Shown: positions 1 through 11,654, counted from the first letter of the stretch. The stretch is DNA of 28,987 nucleotides from Circinella umbellata (GCA_025093555.1 JAIWNF010000141.1:1-28987); one strand, 5' to 3'. A program made the numbers and translations. The notes: generated by a model from the sequence alone, not told the origin.

Positions 1-398
1 TCGGTGAAGAATACCCCATAATGCTTGTAAAACTAAATGAAGAGGCATATTTCGACCAGCAAAGAAGGAACCAGACCGTATAGTTTTACGTTGACGGCTT
101 TTACAACTAGGAGTACAACCACAAGATAATGAAGGACATTGCCACATAAGCCCATCACGTGTAAAATGGTTTAAATTCATTCTAGTCCCATTTCGGCAAA
201 CCATTTCTTCATAAAAAAACCCTTCTTCAATAAGGTATCTATAAAAGTATTAGAATAAATATTTATTACTTTGTATATACTAACTAACTTATATAAAAAT
301 ATATATATAAAAACTTACTGAAGTGTTCTGTCAAAACTAGTTGTTAATTCAATAACTTCAGCCATGCTTGGAAGGGTAGCAATACCAGTAGGAGCCAT
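1..398 (-). CDS. Merlin/ISXO2-like transposase, N-terminal part, runs off the left edge
   Basis: Probable DNA transposase of the Merlin (IS1595/ISXO2-like) group. Exon 1 is 398-319 (start ATG at 398), with a GTAAGT donor. The intron is 239-318 and exon 2 runs from 238 to the window edge without a stop. The joined frame has a cysteine cluster, W-x-C-P at the start and then G-C-x3-C, followed by the block IRSGSFFAGRNMPLHLVL. Zinc ribbon followed by 'R-S-G-S-F-F ... P-L' is the N-terminal signature of IS1595/Merlin transposases. The catalytic DDE part lies outside the window, so activity cannot be judged. I could not locate the terminal inverted repeat, which should lie between about 420 and 1018. 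The eukaryotic intron argues against bacterial contamination. Family call from motif recall only. Confidence 0.68.
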
Positions 399-1018
399 TA
401 TAAAATCTATAATATAAAGAAAAAGATAAAAGGATAAAGATAAAAAAAAGAAAGCATAATTTATTCTCTCTTTATATATTTTTTGATTTATAGTATGGCA
501 TCATTTTTATCCAATCAAAATGTGTTATATATAGATGTTATGGTCCTGAGTCAGTATCCTGAGTCACTTTTATTCTTTTTTCGGGAATAAGTGTGGGAAA
601 AAATATCATCTATATAATTAAAGTATTACTAATAAGTATTACTAATATAAGTTTTTGAAAATAATTATTAATACTATATATATTCTTTAGCTAAAGACTA
701 ATATAGTAATAATTTTATAATAGCTTAGTATTTTTAGAATAGACTATTCTCAATATATTTATTAGTACATAAATTTAAGCTTAATATAGTATTACTGATA
801 TAATGAGTTTTATATTAAAATTTGAAACTATTAAAATTTTAAAAAATTTTAAAAAAAATAAAAAAAATAAAAAAATTGAAAACATTTTTTAAAATTTATT
901 TTGCTTATATCTTCTGTTCTAAAAACGCTATGGGCTCCCAAAAACATGCATTAAAATGCCTCACATCTCAGGTATTTCCATATAAAATTTCATGGTTACA
1001 CAATAAAATCTGACAACA
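399..1018. other. AT-rich stretch without a recognisable gene
   Basis: This is the upstream side of the Merlin-like gene, and somewhere in it lies the junction to CACTG element 1. It holds a close direct repeat, CCTGAGTCA at 545-553 and 558-566, and long A/T runs around 830-900. I see no open frame of note, and no CACTGCGGG end for CACTG element 1. Its left end is therefore deleted, replaced or beyond the window. Confidence 0.6.
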
Positions 1019-4000
1019 TTACAGCATAAAAACACTTGAGTGTATAAAGTATAAGTGCTCCCAACATAAATTTTCAGTACTTCTTTGACCTCTCCTGGCT
1101 CTAAGATCAAAAGGCAATGTGATTTTCGCAAAATTTAATTTTTTGGTATTTTGTCTAGTAGAAACAGAAAATATATGACCTCGGATAGTTAAGTTTTTTG
1201 AAGTATGTATTGCATTGGCAATATGATTATTATGATGAATACTATGTCGAGAATAGAAATCAAGCAAAAGCGATCATAAATTGAGATCATCAAACTCATC
1301 TAAAGTACTAGTGTTCAGTTGATCAAGCGTCACTGTTGTTCCAGGTTCATCATCAATTGGAATAGTAAATGAAGTTGTTGATGATGCTTGTGACACTAGA
1401 TCCGTCATGAATGGTTCAGATTGTTGATCCGTATATGTAGATTGTTGCCTAAAAAATTGTGTTATTTTTGTAAGATCAAGCATGGCGTTACATGCACTTC
1501 CTGCTGGATTTACTTTTGACTTGATTCTTGGTTTCAGCAATCCATTTATTCTTTCTGTCGATCGTGAACTTAAGTAGCAGGGTGGTCCAAGTTGACGAAT
1601 TGCATCAGGTAGATGTGTCAGATAATGCTGATTGATAGTAAACGTGTTAATTGGCATATGATTTGTGAGAAAAGAATGCCAGATATCTATAAAACTTTTT
1701 AGAAGAAACAAAAAAATGTTAGCAGCGAGCCAAAATATAAATATGTATTGCTACCTTTCCATCATCCCGATCTCATCCACATTAATCTCTTTCTGTAATG
1801 CAAGACAATAAATTTTTGAAAGTGTAATCAAAGCTTTTTTAGCGTCTTTTATCGCATTCGAATCCTTTTTGCAATCTGGTTTTGCTTCTTGTTGTTGCTT
1901 GTCGATTTGCTCGATCACTAAGGTCGGCAAAATATATCTCATGAATGCAATCCAGTCAACTGCCCGAGCATAACCTGCTTGAGTTTCCAAATCTATAATT
2001 TTAAAATATAATTCATTGGCCCATTGGATCAATGTATCAAAAATACTTGTAACAAATTAAAATTTATACTAACTGATAAATGTCCCCTCAAATGTATTTG
2101 GTATTGTGCTGCACGCACTAGCCATTCCTTTACTAATTGCTGACCGATATTTCTTTTTTAATGCAATTGGCGCTTTTTTTCCGTATTTCCCACAAATCAT
2201 ATTCCAAACCTGATGACCGATATTATTTCCCAACAGGTGCATCTCATCAATAGAAAAGAAATAAGGCCCATGAAATGATTTAAGTTTTGCAAGAGGCTGT
2301 TTTTTCGTTAGACCTCGGTTCTATATTTTAAAAGATACTTATAGTTAGTTTTCATACACATATACACACACATATATATATACATATATATTCTGTATAA
2401 TATAATAATAGTGATTGATACCTCACTTCCTTTTCTGAATGAAGATGGAGTTCGGGATTGAGCAGCTATATCGCTTGTAGGGAAGTATATACCTCTTTTA
2501 TCTCCACGAGCACCTTTTACAACACATATCCGACAACCATAGTAACTCGTATGACTATTACCAACCAAATCACCAAGTGCTGGAATATCGCCGCCTGTAA
2601 AAATCAACTGAACACGAGAATTAAACACACCATCATCTGTTGTTATATGCATACCATCTTCTTGTAAAACTTTTAATTCTTCTCGGATCGGTCATAAAAA
2701 ACTATCAATCATTTTTGGTTTCCTGGCCCAGGTATAGTTGCAAGAAGTAATAAGTTCTCTTTTTTGAATCTATGTTAAATAATTTATTAGTATTAAATAA
2801 TAAGCTTCTAGAATAATCATAGTGGTATCAGCAAAATAAAATAACATTATACACACACCTTTCTTCAAGAGGCAAATTTAATAACATAGCCATGACAACT
2901 GTTATAGTATATGATTTTCTTTTGAAGATGTTGAATCCGTCATGAAAAATAGATATCCCTATATCAAGTGGTTGTTGGAAAAGACGAGAACGCATCTCTC
3001 GATACGCTGCTCCATCGAAAACATCTTTTAATGTGGACCCGCCATTGACTCGTCTCCATCGATACTCCAGCAAATCCCGTAATGCAGCTGATTGAAAATA
3101 TGATGCTAATTGATGTGAGATTGGAAGAATTTGTGTGGTTGCTTGAGACGTTTGGGTTCCTTCTTTGAATCTTGGCTTGTTACATGATGGGCATTTTGTT
3201 TTTTTATCGTCAAAAAACAAATAACAACCATCTTTACAAACGTCATATTGAACAGGCTGTACGGAACACGTTGATGTTATAATGTTTCTCGATCGATGCT
3301 GTGATAATAAAGGCCTCCGTTCTATTGTCATAAAATACTGGAAGATTAGCACTATTTGATAAATAAATTGTATAATCTTATTAATCATTACCAAATGACG
3401 GATCTTGGATGAAATCGTTTATCCATTCAATAAGCCAGTCAATGTTATTCCGACCAATACCTTGTTCTTTCGCTTTTGCATAAAACTCCACACTTTTTCT
3501 TGTTGTAAAATCAATTTGTTCATAACTAGAAATAGTGATATTAATTGGCGATGTACTGGAAAAATTGTCGCCATTGTTGGTGGTGCTACTCAAAACACTG
3601 CTTTCTTGGGTTGAATCGCTTAAATATTCAGCGTCATTGTTTGTATTTAAAGAAAGGTTTTGATCGTCAAACATCTCCTGATCTATATTCTGATCTTCAT
3701 TCTCCTCATTATCCTATTCTTGGCTCTGCTCCACATCTTCATAATCATCATCACAATAGTCGTCATCTTGATAAGCGTAATCTAACAAAAAAATATATAT
3801 TTATCTCAATTGAGAACTACTATTTTTTTTTAGGTTCAAAAACTTATGGATTTTTTTATACCACTTCCAGAACTTCGCGTGTCAAGCATATTTTCGGTAG
3901 GTCGTTTGTGTGCCCTCTCCGTTGTTCACTATACTCAAGTGCTGCTCTACGTAGTCGGAAGCGCTTCAAAAAACACTCACGTTCATGGACTATCCATTTC

Positions 4001-4041
4001 GATTGATTTACAGGTTTTTGGCAGGTAGGACACTTTGACAT
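1019..4041 (-). pseudogene. CACTA Tnp2-like transposase of CACTG element 1, degraded
   Basis: Multi-exon transposase relic read from 4041 leftwards. Approximate exons: ~3870-4041 (zinc finger C-x2-C ... W-x2-H-x3-C), 3393-3781, 2859-3321, 2422-2769, ~2074-2320, 1755-~2045 and 1019-1694. Exon 3 carries a second Cys cluster (C-x3-C ... C-P-x-C) and the Tnp2 block HDGFNIFKRKSYT ... NLPLEER, which includes a putative catalytic Asp. Exon 5 carries FSIDEMHLLGNNIGHQVW, the D-x-M-H segment of Tnp2. The last exon has STERINGLLKPRIKS, like the DUF4218 region, then a DUF4216-like stretch. Lesions: an in-frame TAG near 3717, a one-base frameshift near 2718-2724, TGA at 2692-2694, TGA at 1274-1276, and loss of the C-terminal ~100 residues that copy 2 keeps. 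The exon 1/2 join does not keep phase. Not expected to be functional. Confidence 0.85.
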
Positions 4042-4391
4042 TGTAGTTTCTTTAAAAGAAAAAAAAAGGTACAAAAAAAAGGTACCAAAAAAAAAGCAGT
4101 AAAGTCAACGAATAAGAACCAGCAACTCCGCGCCTTAGTTTTGCGTTTTCTTTTTCTTTTACAAGAATAACCTTTCAATTTATTTCTCATTTCTCAAACG
4201 AACATTCAACCATAGAGGTTTCTGTTTTTTTTTCATTACTGCTACTGATAGATAAAGTTTTTTAATCACACACTTCACTAATAATACCTTAAGCCCCATC
4301 TTACACCAATCAAAAGCAAAACGATAGTGTTATTTTTATTTTTATTTTTTCACTTATAGTTTGAAGAAACAACGAAAGACTTTGTAACAAA
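4042..4391. promoter_or_regulatory. Divergent intergenic region of CACTG element 1
   Basis: This 350-bp gap lies between the start of the transposase relic (4041, minus) and the accessory gene start (4392, plus), so it should hold both promoters. It contains A/T homopolymer runs and a stretch of repeated TTATTTTTA-type sequence (about 4331-4350) shortly before the accessory ATG. No specific promoter motif can be named. Confidence 0.45.
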
Positions 4392-5277
4392 ATGCATCCA
4401 CGTCAACAAGCGGCAATAGTAGAATGTCAAGAAACGATAGTAAATAAGATTGATGCGCAAACAGCAGCTATGGTAGAAGGGATTCAAGGAATCAAAGATG
4501 GTATTGAAATGCTAACACTTAGCATAGATATTATGCATGACAAAATTGACTTGCTTCAACAAAAGATCGATACAAGTTTACAGCAATCAACTTCTACGAC
4601 TACTGTACCAAACATGGAAATAGACTTTATCGATTGTCCAAATCATGATATCAAACAACAAGATCTAAAAGATTTTATAGCTACATATAGTCAAAATAAA
4701 GAGCAGTTAGAAGATGACAATGAAGTTAAAATGGTTCTCAAAAATATTGGTAAATTCGTACGTTGGACAGCAAATGACGTTGCAGAAGATATAAAATCAA
4801 AGAATGAAAATAATGAACTGCCATCATGGCGAAATTTATCAACAACCAACAAAAAGTTATTAATTGATTCCGTTTCTCATGAAGCTGAAAAACTCGGTAT
4901 TGCTGTACGTCACTGTAAAAATGATTGGTTTATTCATCATCTTGTCATCAAGTGCTGGAGTAATAAAGTAAAATATGCCTCTAAAAAAGAAAAAAAGAAA
5001 AAGAATAACAGGTAAACAATTATTGTAAGTTATAATAGTGTATGTTGTTATATCACATATTCATTTATTTATATTTATAAACAGTGCATCTCAAGAACAA
5101 CAACCCAAGAAGGTGATTTTTCTTTTCAAAAAAAAAAAGGATAGTTTATGCGGTACGTGTTCAATCATAAATTCTGATATTAATAAATTACAAATATGTT
5201 CTATTTTTAGAAGGACAAGGGTAAATGAAAGAAGTCAAAGAAAAGTAAAAAGTAATAGTCAATTAGGTACGGATTAG
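4392..5277 (+). CDS. Coiled-coil accessory protein of CACTG element 1 (TnpA-like role inferred)
   Basis: Two exons, 4392-5011 and 5085-5277, joined in phase 2 (donor GTAAAC, acceptor AACAG), giving 270 residues with no lesion. Residues ~10-70 look like a coiled coil (heptad-like I/L/M spacing). Residues ~95-200 form the conserved block, with KFVRWTANDV, LPSWRNLS, then NDWFIHHLVIKCW and a lysine-rich stretch that could be a nuclear signal. The same intron position, phase and block occur in the paralogue at 6346-7272. I recognise no named domain. CACTA elements of plants encode a second, DNA-binding protein (TnpA type) beside the transposase; position and basic C-terminus suggest a similar job, but that is inference. 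It is transcribed away from the transposase relic. Confidence 0.75.
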
Positions 5278-5646
5278 AGTGCATGTTAAAAGCAAAAGCA
5301 TGATAATATAATACAATGCATACCAATATGGTAAACAGTATTATGATTATTATTGTATATAGCTTATCAAGATTGATTGAATTATGATTACACCATGTTT
5401 AATTTTTTGCTATAATTCTAATTTGTTTACTTCATTCTTATTCAAACTATATCAACAAAATGACAAATATCATTAATATCAAATAAAATGGGATATATAT
5501 ATTTGCGTGTTAATATGGTTAAAAAGGTTTAGATATGGTGAATTTCGGTTAATATAGAGTGGTAAAATTGGTTTATTTCAGATGAATACTAGGTAAAACG
5601 GGATGAAAAATAAGATGGATATTGGTAATTTGAAGAGGTGAATATT
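5278..5646. other. Right subterminal region of CACTG element 1
   Basis: Non-coding DNA between the accessory gene and the MULE insertion point. From about 5510 it is full of degenerate copies of TGGTTAA/TGGTAAA/GGTGAA on the plus strand. After the MULE the same style continues to the element end at 16903. Repeated short motifs near the ends are where CACTA transposases usually bind; that role is inferred here. Confidence 0.55.
5638..5646 (+). repeat. MULE target-site duplication, left copy
   Basis: GTGAATATT directly before the first base of the MULE inverted repeat; perfect match to 16819-16827. Confidence 0.92.
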
Positions 5647-5802
5647 GCATAACTTGAAATTTTCGCCCAAAAAGAGCTGGGACTGAAAAAAAATGAGAGT
5701 TGGGGGGACCAAAAAGTTATGACGTGTAAGCTGAAAAGTAGATTAGTAAGGCCAACTTTTTTTTCCTTTTTTTTTTTTTTTTTTTGTCATCCTTTTATAT
5801 AA
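5647..5802 (+). repeat. MULE left terminal inverted repeat, outer segment
   Basis: Outer 156 bp of the left arm, matching the reverse complement of the outer end of 15760-16818. It includes a poly-T run near 5761-5785 and ends exactly at the TAA used by CACTG element 2. The arm resumes at 11666. Confidence 0.92.
5800..5802 (+). repeat. CACTG element 2 target duplication, left
   Basis: TAA immediately before CACTG; the pair at 11666-11668 is present once in the empty site. Confidence 0.88.
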
Positions 5803-5813
5803 CACTGCGGGAA

Positions 5814-6345
5814 ATAATTGGGATAAAATGGGTTAAAAAAAAGTGAATTTTTTTAACCTGTCATGGTGGGGTAATCGCAACATTTTAACCAAATTTCTTT
5901 TACCCTGTTTTACACCTTTTGTAACTGATTTCTAACCTACATTTTTACCAGTATTTCATTTATTTCCTCGTTATTTCCTCACTTTTTTCACCAAATTTAC
6001 TCCATTTTCCACTCTGATTTTATTATATATATACGCATACGTACTGCCCTCTATTTATCATAATAATATATAAAACAATTTTATTATGAAACCTTTTGTT
6101 TAGAATTGATAAAAGTAAACTAATTTTAAATTGTAAAGTATAGGTAATTGATACAATATGGGTGAAGCAATATCAATTTTAAAATATAGAAAGATAATAA
6201 CAATATCGTTTGTAAAATGTGCAAAACTATTAAGAAGAGTGATAATGTAATGTGCTTTGTTCATGATAAGTTGCTTAATATAGTTTGAATTCCTATTGAT
6301 AATTATCACATTAGTGTTTTTTTTATATCAATAACATCTACTCCT
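5814..6345. other. Left subterminal region of CACTG element 2
   Basis: Non-coding. The outer ~200 bp (5814-6010) hold repeated GGGTTAAAA, TTTTAACC, TTTTACCC and TAACCTAC-like motifs in both orientations, candidate transposase-binding repeats. The inner part (6020-6345) is plain AT-rich DNA downstream of the accessory gene. Confidence 0.6.
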
Positions 6346-7272
6346 TTATTTATCATTACGATCGCTTAATAGTTTACCTGTTTTAAGCTTCTGTATTCTT
6401 TGACTGTTTTTTTTTCTTGTTCTTTTTGTTCTTTTTGTTCTTTCTTTGTTTCTAGTAAAATGAAAGATCTTATCATTGAGTATAAAAGGCACATAAAATA
6501 ACTCACTATTTTTTTTATACTGCACCTTCGAACCATCAATGTTATTACTATTTTCCGTATTGCTTTGAAAATATAACCATTAGATTAAAAAACATATAAT
6601 TTAAATTCGATAAAAAAGTTCAATGTACCTGTTTGTCAGTTTTTGCTTGATCTTCTTGTTTCGATACTTGGCCTTGTTATGCCAACAATTATAAACTAAG
6701 TGATGAATAAACCAATTCCCTTGACATCTGTGACATGGCAATCCTCTCTTTTGCACTTCTTCAGTCACCGAATTTAGCATAAGTTTTTTATTATCGGAAG
6801 AAAGCCTTTTCCACGTAGGTAATTTTTTGTTTTTATCGCCGTGTACAATAGTTTCTTCAACATCATTACATGTCCATCGAACAATTTTGAGAATATCTTG
6901 TTTCAATTTACGTTCTTTTTTTTCATCGTAAAGCTCACTGTAGTCATGGATAAAATTAATCACGCTTTCATCATTCAAAACATCATCTTTACCATCCTCG
7001 TTTTGCGGATGCATGATCCAGTCGATAGTATTTCCTTCATCCAATCTTTCTATATCTTGAACTGCGGGTATGTCTTTCAATTGATTCAAGTTTTTAATTT
7101 CCATATCCAATAGTTCAATTTTTTCTTCAATATTATAAAGACATTCATGTAGGTTTTGCGACTCTTTTATTAGTTTTGTTGACAGCATTTCAATTGATGA
7201 AAGTATTGCTTCGTGGTTAGCATTCATGACAGCTAAAGTGGTCGAGATTCCTGAAGAACCTTTGGGTGGCAT
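6346..7272 (-). CDS. Coiled-coil accessory protein of CACTG element 2 (TnpA-like role inferred)
   Basis: Two exons, 7272-6629 and 6562-6346, separated by a 66-nt intron with a GTACAT donor, joined in phase 2; 286 residues and no lesion. Residues ~10-75 look like a coiled coil. The conserved block of residues ~115-210 holds KIVRWTCNDVEETI, LPTWKRLS, NKKLMLNSV, then GNWFIHHLVYNCWHNKAKY. The second exon ends in a strongly basic tail with repeated K-R-T units (around 6412-6445), a likely nuclear-localisation or DNA-binding stretch. It is clearly paralogous to 4392-5277, with the same intron position and phase. No named domain recognised. Because the transposase beside it is broken and this gene is not, it may be the part still worth keeping for trans-mobilisation; that is inference. 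Confidence 0.77.
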
Positions 7273-7829
7273 CTATTATATATATACATATATAAAGCAA
7301 TCATAAAAATCAGTGTAACAATATCAAAAAAATACTTGGAAAAAAAAGAGGTGTCAATACTCTTTAAATCTTTTTCCAAATCAAAGATCAATTAATAAAA
7401 ATAAAAAGTTGTGATCCAGATCAGCTGCTTGAAATAGTATTAGGGATCAAGTTTTGTTTTTTCTTGAAATAAAAATAAAAATTCAAATTAATCCGTTTGA
7501 GAGTGACAATTCACGTGTTAAAAGTCGAGTACTCAATATCAAACTGCTAAAAAATAATTCAAAAGGTAATCAAGAGTGACCCAACTGCAAAGATCAAGCT
7601 CAAAGTGTTCGATGCAAAAAAAATTGTTAATCAATCAATTAAAAAAATGGACTTGTGAAATTAAAGAATAAAGATTTCAACGTAAAAAAAAAAGTTGGGA
7701 AGTGATAAGAAAAAAAGGTTCAAAGTAGCGGTGTTTATTTATACGCGAATTTTCGTGTCAATCAGAATATTTTGCTGCTAAAAAAAAAGAACTCTTTACT
7801 GCTTTACAAAAAACAAAGTGTCTATCAAA
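7273..7829. promoter_or_regulatory. Divergent intergenic region of CACTG element 2
   Basis: 557 bp between the two divergent starts, expected to hold both promoters. It is A-rich with many poly-A runs and an alternating TATATA stretch (7274-7292) just upstream of the accessory ATG. No defined motif can be named with confidence. Confidence 0.45.
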
Positions 7830-8194
7830 ATGCGTAAATGTAACGACTGTGGAGAGTTCATTAATGATTCAGAATGGCAGACACACGAACATCAATGTTA
7901 TTTAGAACGCTTGAGATGCCGAAGAGAATCAATGACAATTGAAAGACGAAGTACAACGACCACTTTGGATATGACCGAAACTATTAATAGCGTTGGTAAA
8001 TGCTCTGAATATCTTGTTTTGACAAGCGAAAAAAAATGTTTTTTTTATCTTATTTTTTTAGGATCTAATCTTGAACAAGAAGACGTGGACACTGCTAATG
8101 ATTGGGATTATGAAGATTTTGAAGATCCAATGTCAGGAGTAGAAGAGCAGTTTTTTGAAGGAAGCCCACAAAGCAGGATTTGGAGGAGTGCCAA

Positions 8195-8230
<36 letters not shown>

Positions 8231-11116
8231 TAGCAGCAACGATAACAGTAATGATATCGACGACGAAAGTAGTAATGATAGCAATAATAGCTCTTGTTCT
8301 AATAATACAGTTGATGATGATGATGATGTGCCTATTGAAGTTGAGATTCCTGAGTATGTGACAACTGATTTTACTCAAAGAAAAAGTGTCGAATTCTATA
8401 CTACTGCGAAAGACCTGGGTCTTGGCCGTAACCAAATTGATGGTATGATTGATTGGATTAACAACTTTATTATGGATCCTGAATTTGGTAAGGGTTTTTT
8501 ATGATAAAGTTTGCTTGTGGGTTTGCCGGATATATTTGTGTTCCTAATTTACTAGTTTCTTTTATATTCAACCGTTAGAGCAAACCCCTTTGTTAAGCCA
8601 GTTCCGGTCAAAGAATTTATTAAAGTCAAGATGCCCTGTTACTGCTGATAGCTATGATATCTGTGAAAACGGTTGTCATTTGTACCTTAGTGATGATGAA
8701 TCAATTAATTGCCCAAACTGCAACACCCCACGACACAAAGAGACTAGAAAAGGAAAACTGATCCCTCGAGCCACAACACAGATGATTGCACTCTCAAAAC
8801 AACTTGGATCATATTTCCAAACCCCAGAATTACGAGAAATGTTGGAATATCGATCGAAACGGACCGATGATGGATCAACTTCGCAGAGATGTGTTTGATG
8901 GGAGTTATTATCGATCTATTTGTGAAAGCCTATTTGTCAATCCACACGATATTGCAATAGGGTTGTTTTCTGATGGTTTTAATATTTTCAAAAGACGATC
9001 GTATACTGTTACCCTTGTCATGGCCGTAATTTTTAATCTACCACTTGAGGAAAGGTATATATATAACTATATATTAACATGTTATATATTACAATCATAT
9101 ATTATTCTACGATATTTATTAAGATTGTGAAATTATTTAGATACAAAAAAGAAAATTTACTTCTTTTGGCGACTTTACCAGGACCTCAAAAACCTAAAGA
9201 TATCAACAATATGTTACAGCCTATCTATAATGAACTCACAGTATTACAAAATGAAGGAATGGTTGTAACGACACCAGATGGACAAACATTTCATTCAAGG
9301 GTACATTTGATTCTCACTGGAGGTGATATTATTGGTCTAGGGGATATAATTGGACATAGTCACTCGAGTTACTTTGGCTGCCGTTTATGTGTAATTGAAG
9401 GTGTTCGAGGTGAACATGGAGGGATATATTTTCCTCCATCTAGTGGAACCTTACCAAGATTACGAAAAACATCCTCGTTTAGAAAAGGTTCCAGAAAGGT
9501 AGTATCTAAATCAGACCAGACAGTTCGCTTTTGTTTATTTTAGAGCTACAATAAATTTGTAATAACTCGATGTATGCTTTGTATTAGAAACGTGGGTTAA
9601 AAAAAGCTACGCCAATGCAAAATTAAAATCATTCACTACACCATACCATTTCGTTATCGATGAACTACATATGTTGGGACATAACATTGCTCATCAGGTT
9701 TGGGAAATGCTCGCAGGCAAATATGGAAAAAATGATATTTGGCTTTAAAGAACAAGTATAGAAAGCAACTCGGTCTGGCATTAGTGGAGGCAAATCGAGA
9801 TGTACCAGGGACATTTGATGGATCATTTATTAGTTAGTATCAATTCATGATCTTATGTATTTCATTGATCCTGACTCATGGGGTATGTTATATACTGTAT
9901 AGACCTGGAAAAGCAAACAAAATATGCTCGAGCAGTGGATTGGATTATGTTTATGAGATATGTGGTTCCAACATTAGTAATTGAATTGCTTGACAAACAG
10001 CAACAACAAGCAAAAGAAGAAAAGAAGAAAAATCCACAGCATTTACAAGAGGCAAAAAAAGGACTAGTAGCTTTGTCGAAGGCTTATGATTTGATATTAC
10101 AATATGAAATTACAGTAGATGATATTGCAGATATTAAAAGGCACATGTTCTGGTATAGTTAGGAGAAAGTTTTATATGGTTACTAATTAATCGGCTTAAT
10201 TTATAGTTCTATAGAAATATGGCATAAGTTTCTTGCATCACATCTACCTGTGAATGCCTTCACCATCAATCAACACTATTTGACACATGTACCTGCATTA
10301 ATCGAACTCTATGGACCTCTGAGGTTATTTAGCGCACGCCCAAATGAAAGGCTGAATGGATTATTGAAAGCGCGTATACGATCCACATCAAAACCTGCAG
10401 CTAGCGCATGTAATGCTATGATTGATATGACACTTACATCCCAATTTTATCGGCAACAATATGTATCGATGGAAAATCAGCAAAGCGATGATTCAATACC
10501 AGCATCAACTACAGAACCTGAATCAATTATGATACAAACGGATGATGAAAATGAAAATATGTTTCTTTCAAATATCTACCGTACTTCTATTGGGAGACTT
10601 GATGTTGGCGATTATATAGGACTAAAGGAGCAGATTATTGCATTTTATGCACGACATGATGTTAATTGTACCGAACTTGAGGATGAGATACAGGTTGGAT
10701 CAGAATTGACAGTACGAGGTCATATTTTTTCAACCAAAACACGTCAAGGATCAAAGGATAATAAAAAATTCGTCAAACTTACATTACCATTTGATGTACG
10801 TGCTAAAAGAGGAAGACAAAGTACTAAACGACTTGAATGGGGTGATACATTTGGTCAAATTTGTTTATTATTTAGTCATATTCAAAATGGAAAGCAACGT
10901 ATATTGGTATTTACCCGTCTTGAACTTGACACAGCATCTACACCATCCACCAATATTCCAGCGGGAAGTCATTCGCGACAACGATATTACGTCACCGATG
11001 CAAGTTATTTAGATTGTGGGGCAATGGAACTGCAATCACTGTTAAATGGTAATAAACATTATTATATTTACCCTACCATGTGTAAACACAAATATTTGGA
11101 TAGCTCAAAAATATAG
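7830..11116 (+). pseudogene. CACTA Tnp2-like transposase of CACTG element 2, frameshifted
   Basis: ATG at 7830. Exons: 7830-7995, 8062-~8486, ~8578-9054, 9141-9498, 9588-~9835, ~9870-10140 and 10207-11116. Order of parts: zinc finger (CNDCG ... W-x2-H-x3-C), a serine tract coded by AGY repeats (8193-8240), a second Cys cluster (CENGC ... CPNC), the Tnp2 block SDGFNIFKRRSYT ... NLPLEER, LPGPQKP, then GGDIIGLGDIIGHSHSSYFG followed by C-R-L-C. Next come IDELHMLGHNIAHQVW (D-x-[ML]-H), a DUF4218-like segment (ARPNERLNGLLKARI) and a DUF4216-like C-terminus (TVRGHIFSTKTRQ). Lesions: frameshift near 8880, one-base losses near 9621 and 9746, and a GC instead of GT donor at 10141. Intron positions match copy 1. 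The exon join near 9835-9870 is unresolved: the expected acceptor AG is absent. Confidence 0.87.
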
Positions 11117-11654
11117 TTAGACTGCTTTGTTTAATAAAAAAAACTGAATAAAGATGTGGATTTAAAAGGATAGTTTCAGGTTAAATTTGAGAAAATAATG
11201 GTTATAAAAAAAGTTTCTCAAAAATCACAAAATTTGCTCAGTAATTAACCTCATGGTTAAAAATATAAAATAAAAAAGGTTAAAAAGTAGTCTTCCAATT
11301 TATACTCTAAGATACCCAAAAATCCACCCAAGGGAAAATATAGTTGAAAAATGGTAGTATGGGTTGAAAAATTGACCCCAGTTTACCCATTTTTAATAAC
11401 TAGATAAATTTAGTGAAAAAACATATAAATACTGGTTAAAGTACAAACACCAAGATTACCCACTTCATTACCCTTCAGTAACTTTCTCACCTTATTTACC
11501 CCATTTTTCCCATTTATAACTAATGGATATTTTTGTTGCTTAAATATTCACCAACAATACCCTTTTTATTACCCTTTTTTTTTGGTTAATAAAAAAAATC
11601 AACTGGTTTTTCACCTTTACTAACTATATCTAACCCGTTTTATAACTAAGGTAC
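11117..11654. other. Right subterminal region of CACTG element 2
   Basis: Non-coding, about 540 bp with many short repeats of the GGTTAAA, TACCCA and CCATTTT kind in both orientations, densest at 11340-11650. Same style as the other CACTG ends; candidate transposase-binding array. Confidence 0.6.

Noticed and set aside
1..398. Bacterial IS1595 contamination
   Set aside because: The frame needs an 80-nt GT-AG intron, and base composition matches the neighbouring fungal-type DNA.
5038..5277. Separate small plus-strand gene
   Set aside because: It is the second exon of the accessory gene at 4392-5277. Reading phase, intron signals and the same layout in copy 2 support joining it.
8133..8435. 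Minus-strand open frame rich in Ala/Thr
   Set aside because: Antisense shadow of the serine-repeat region in the transposase exon.
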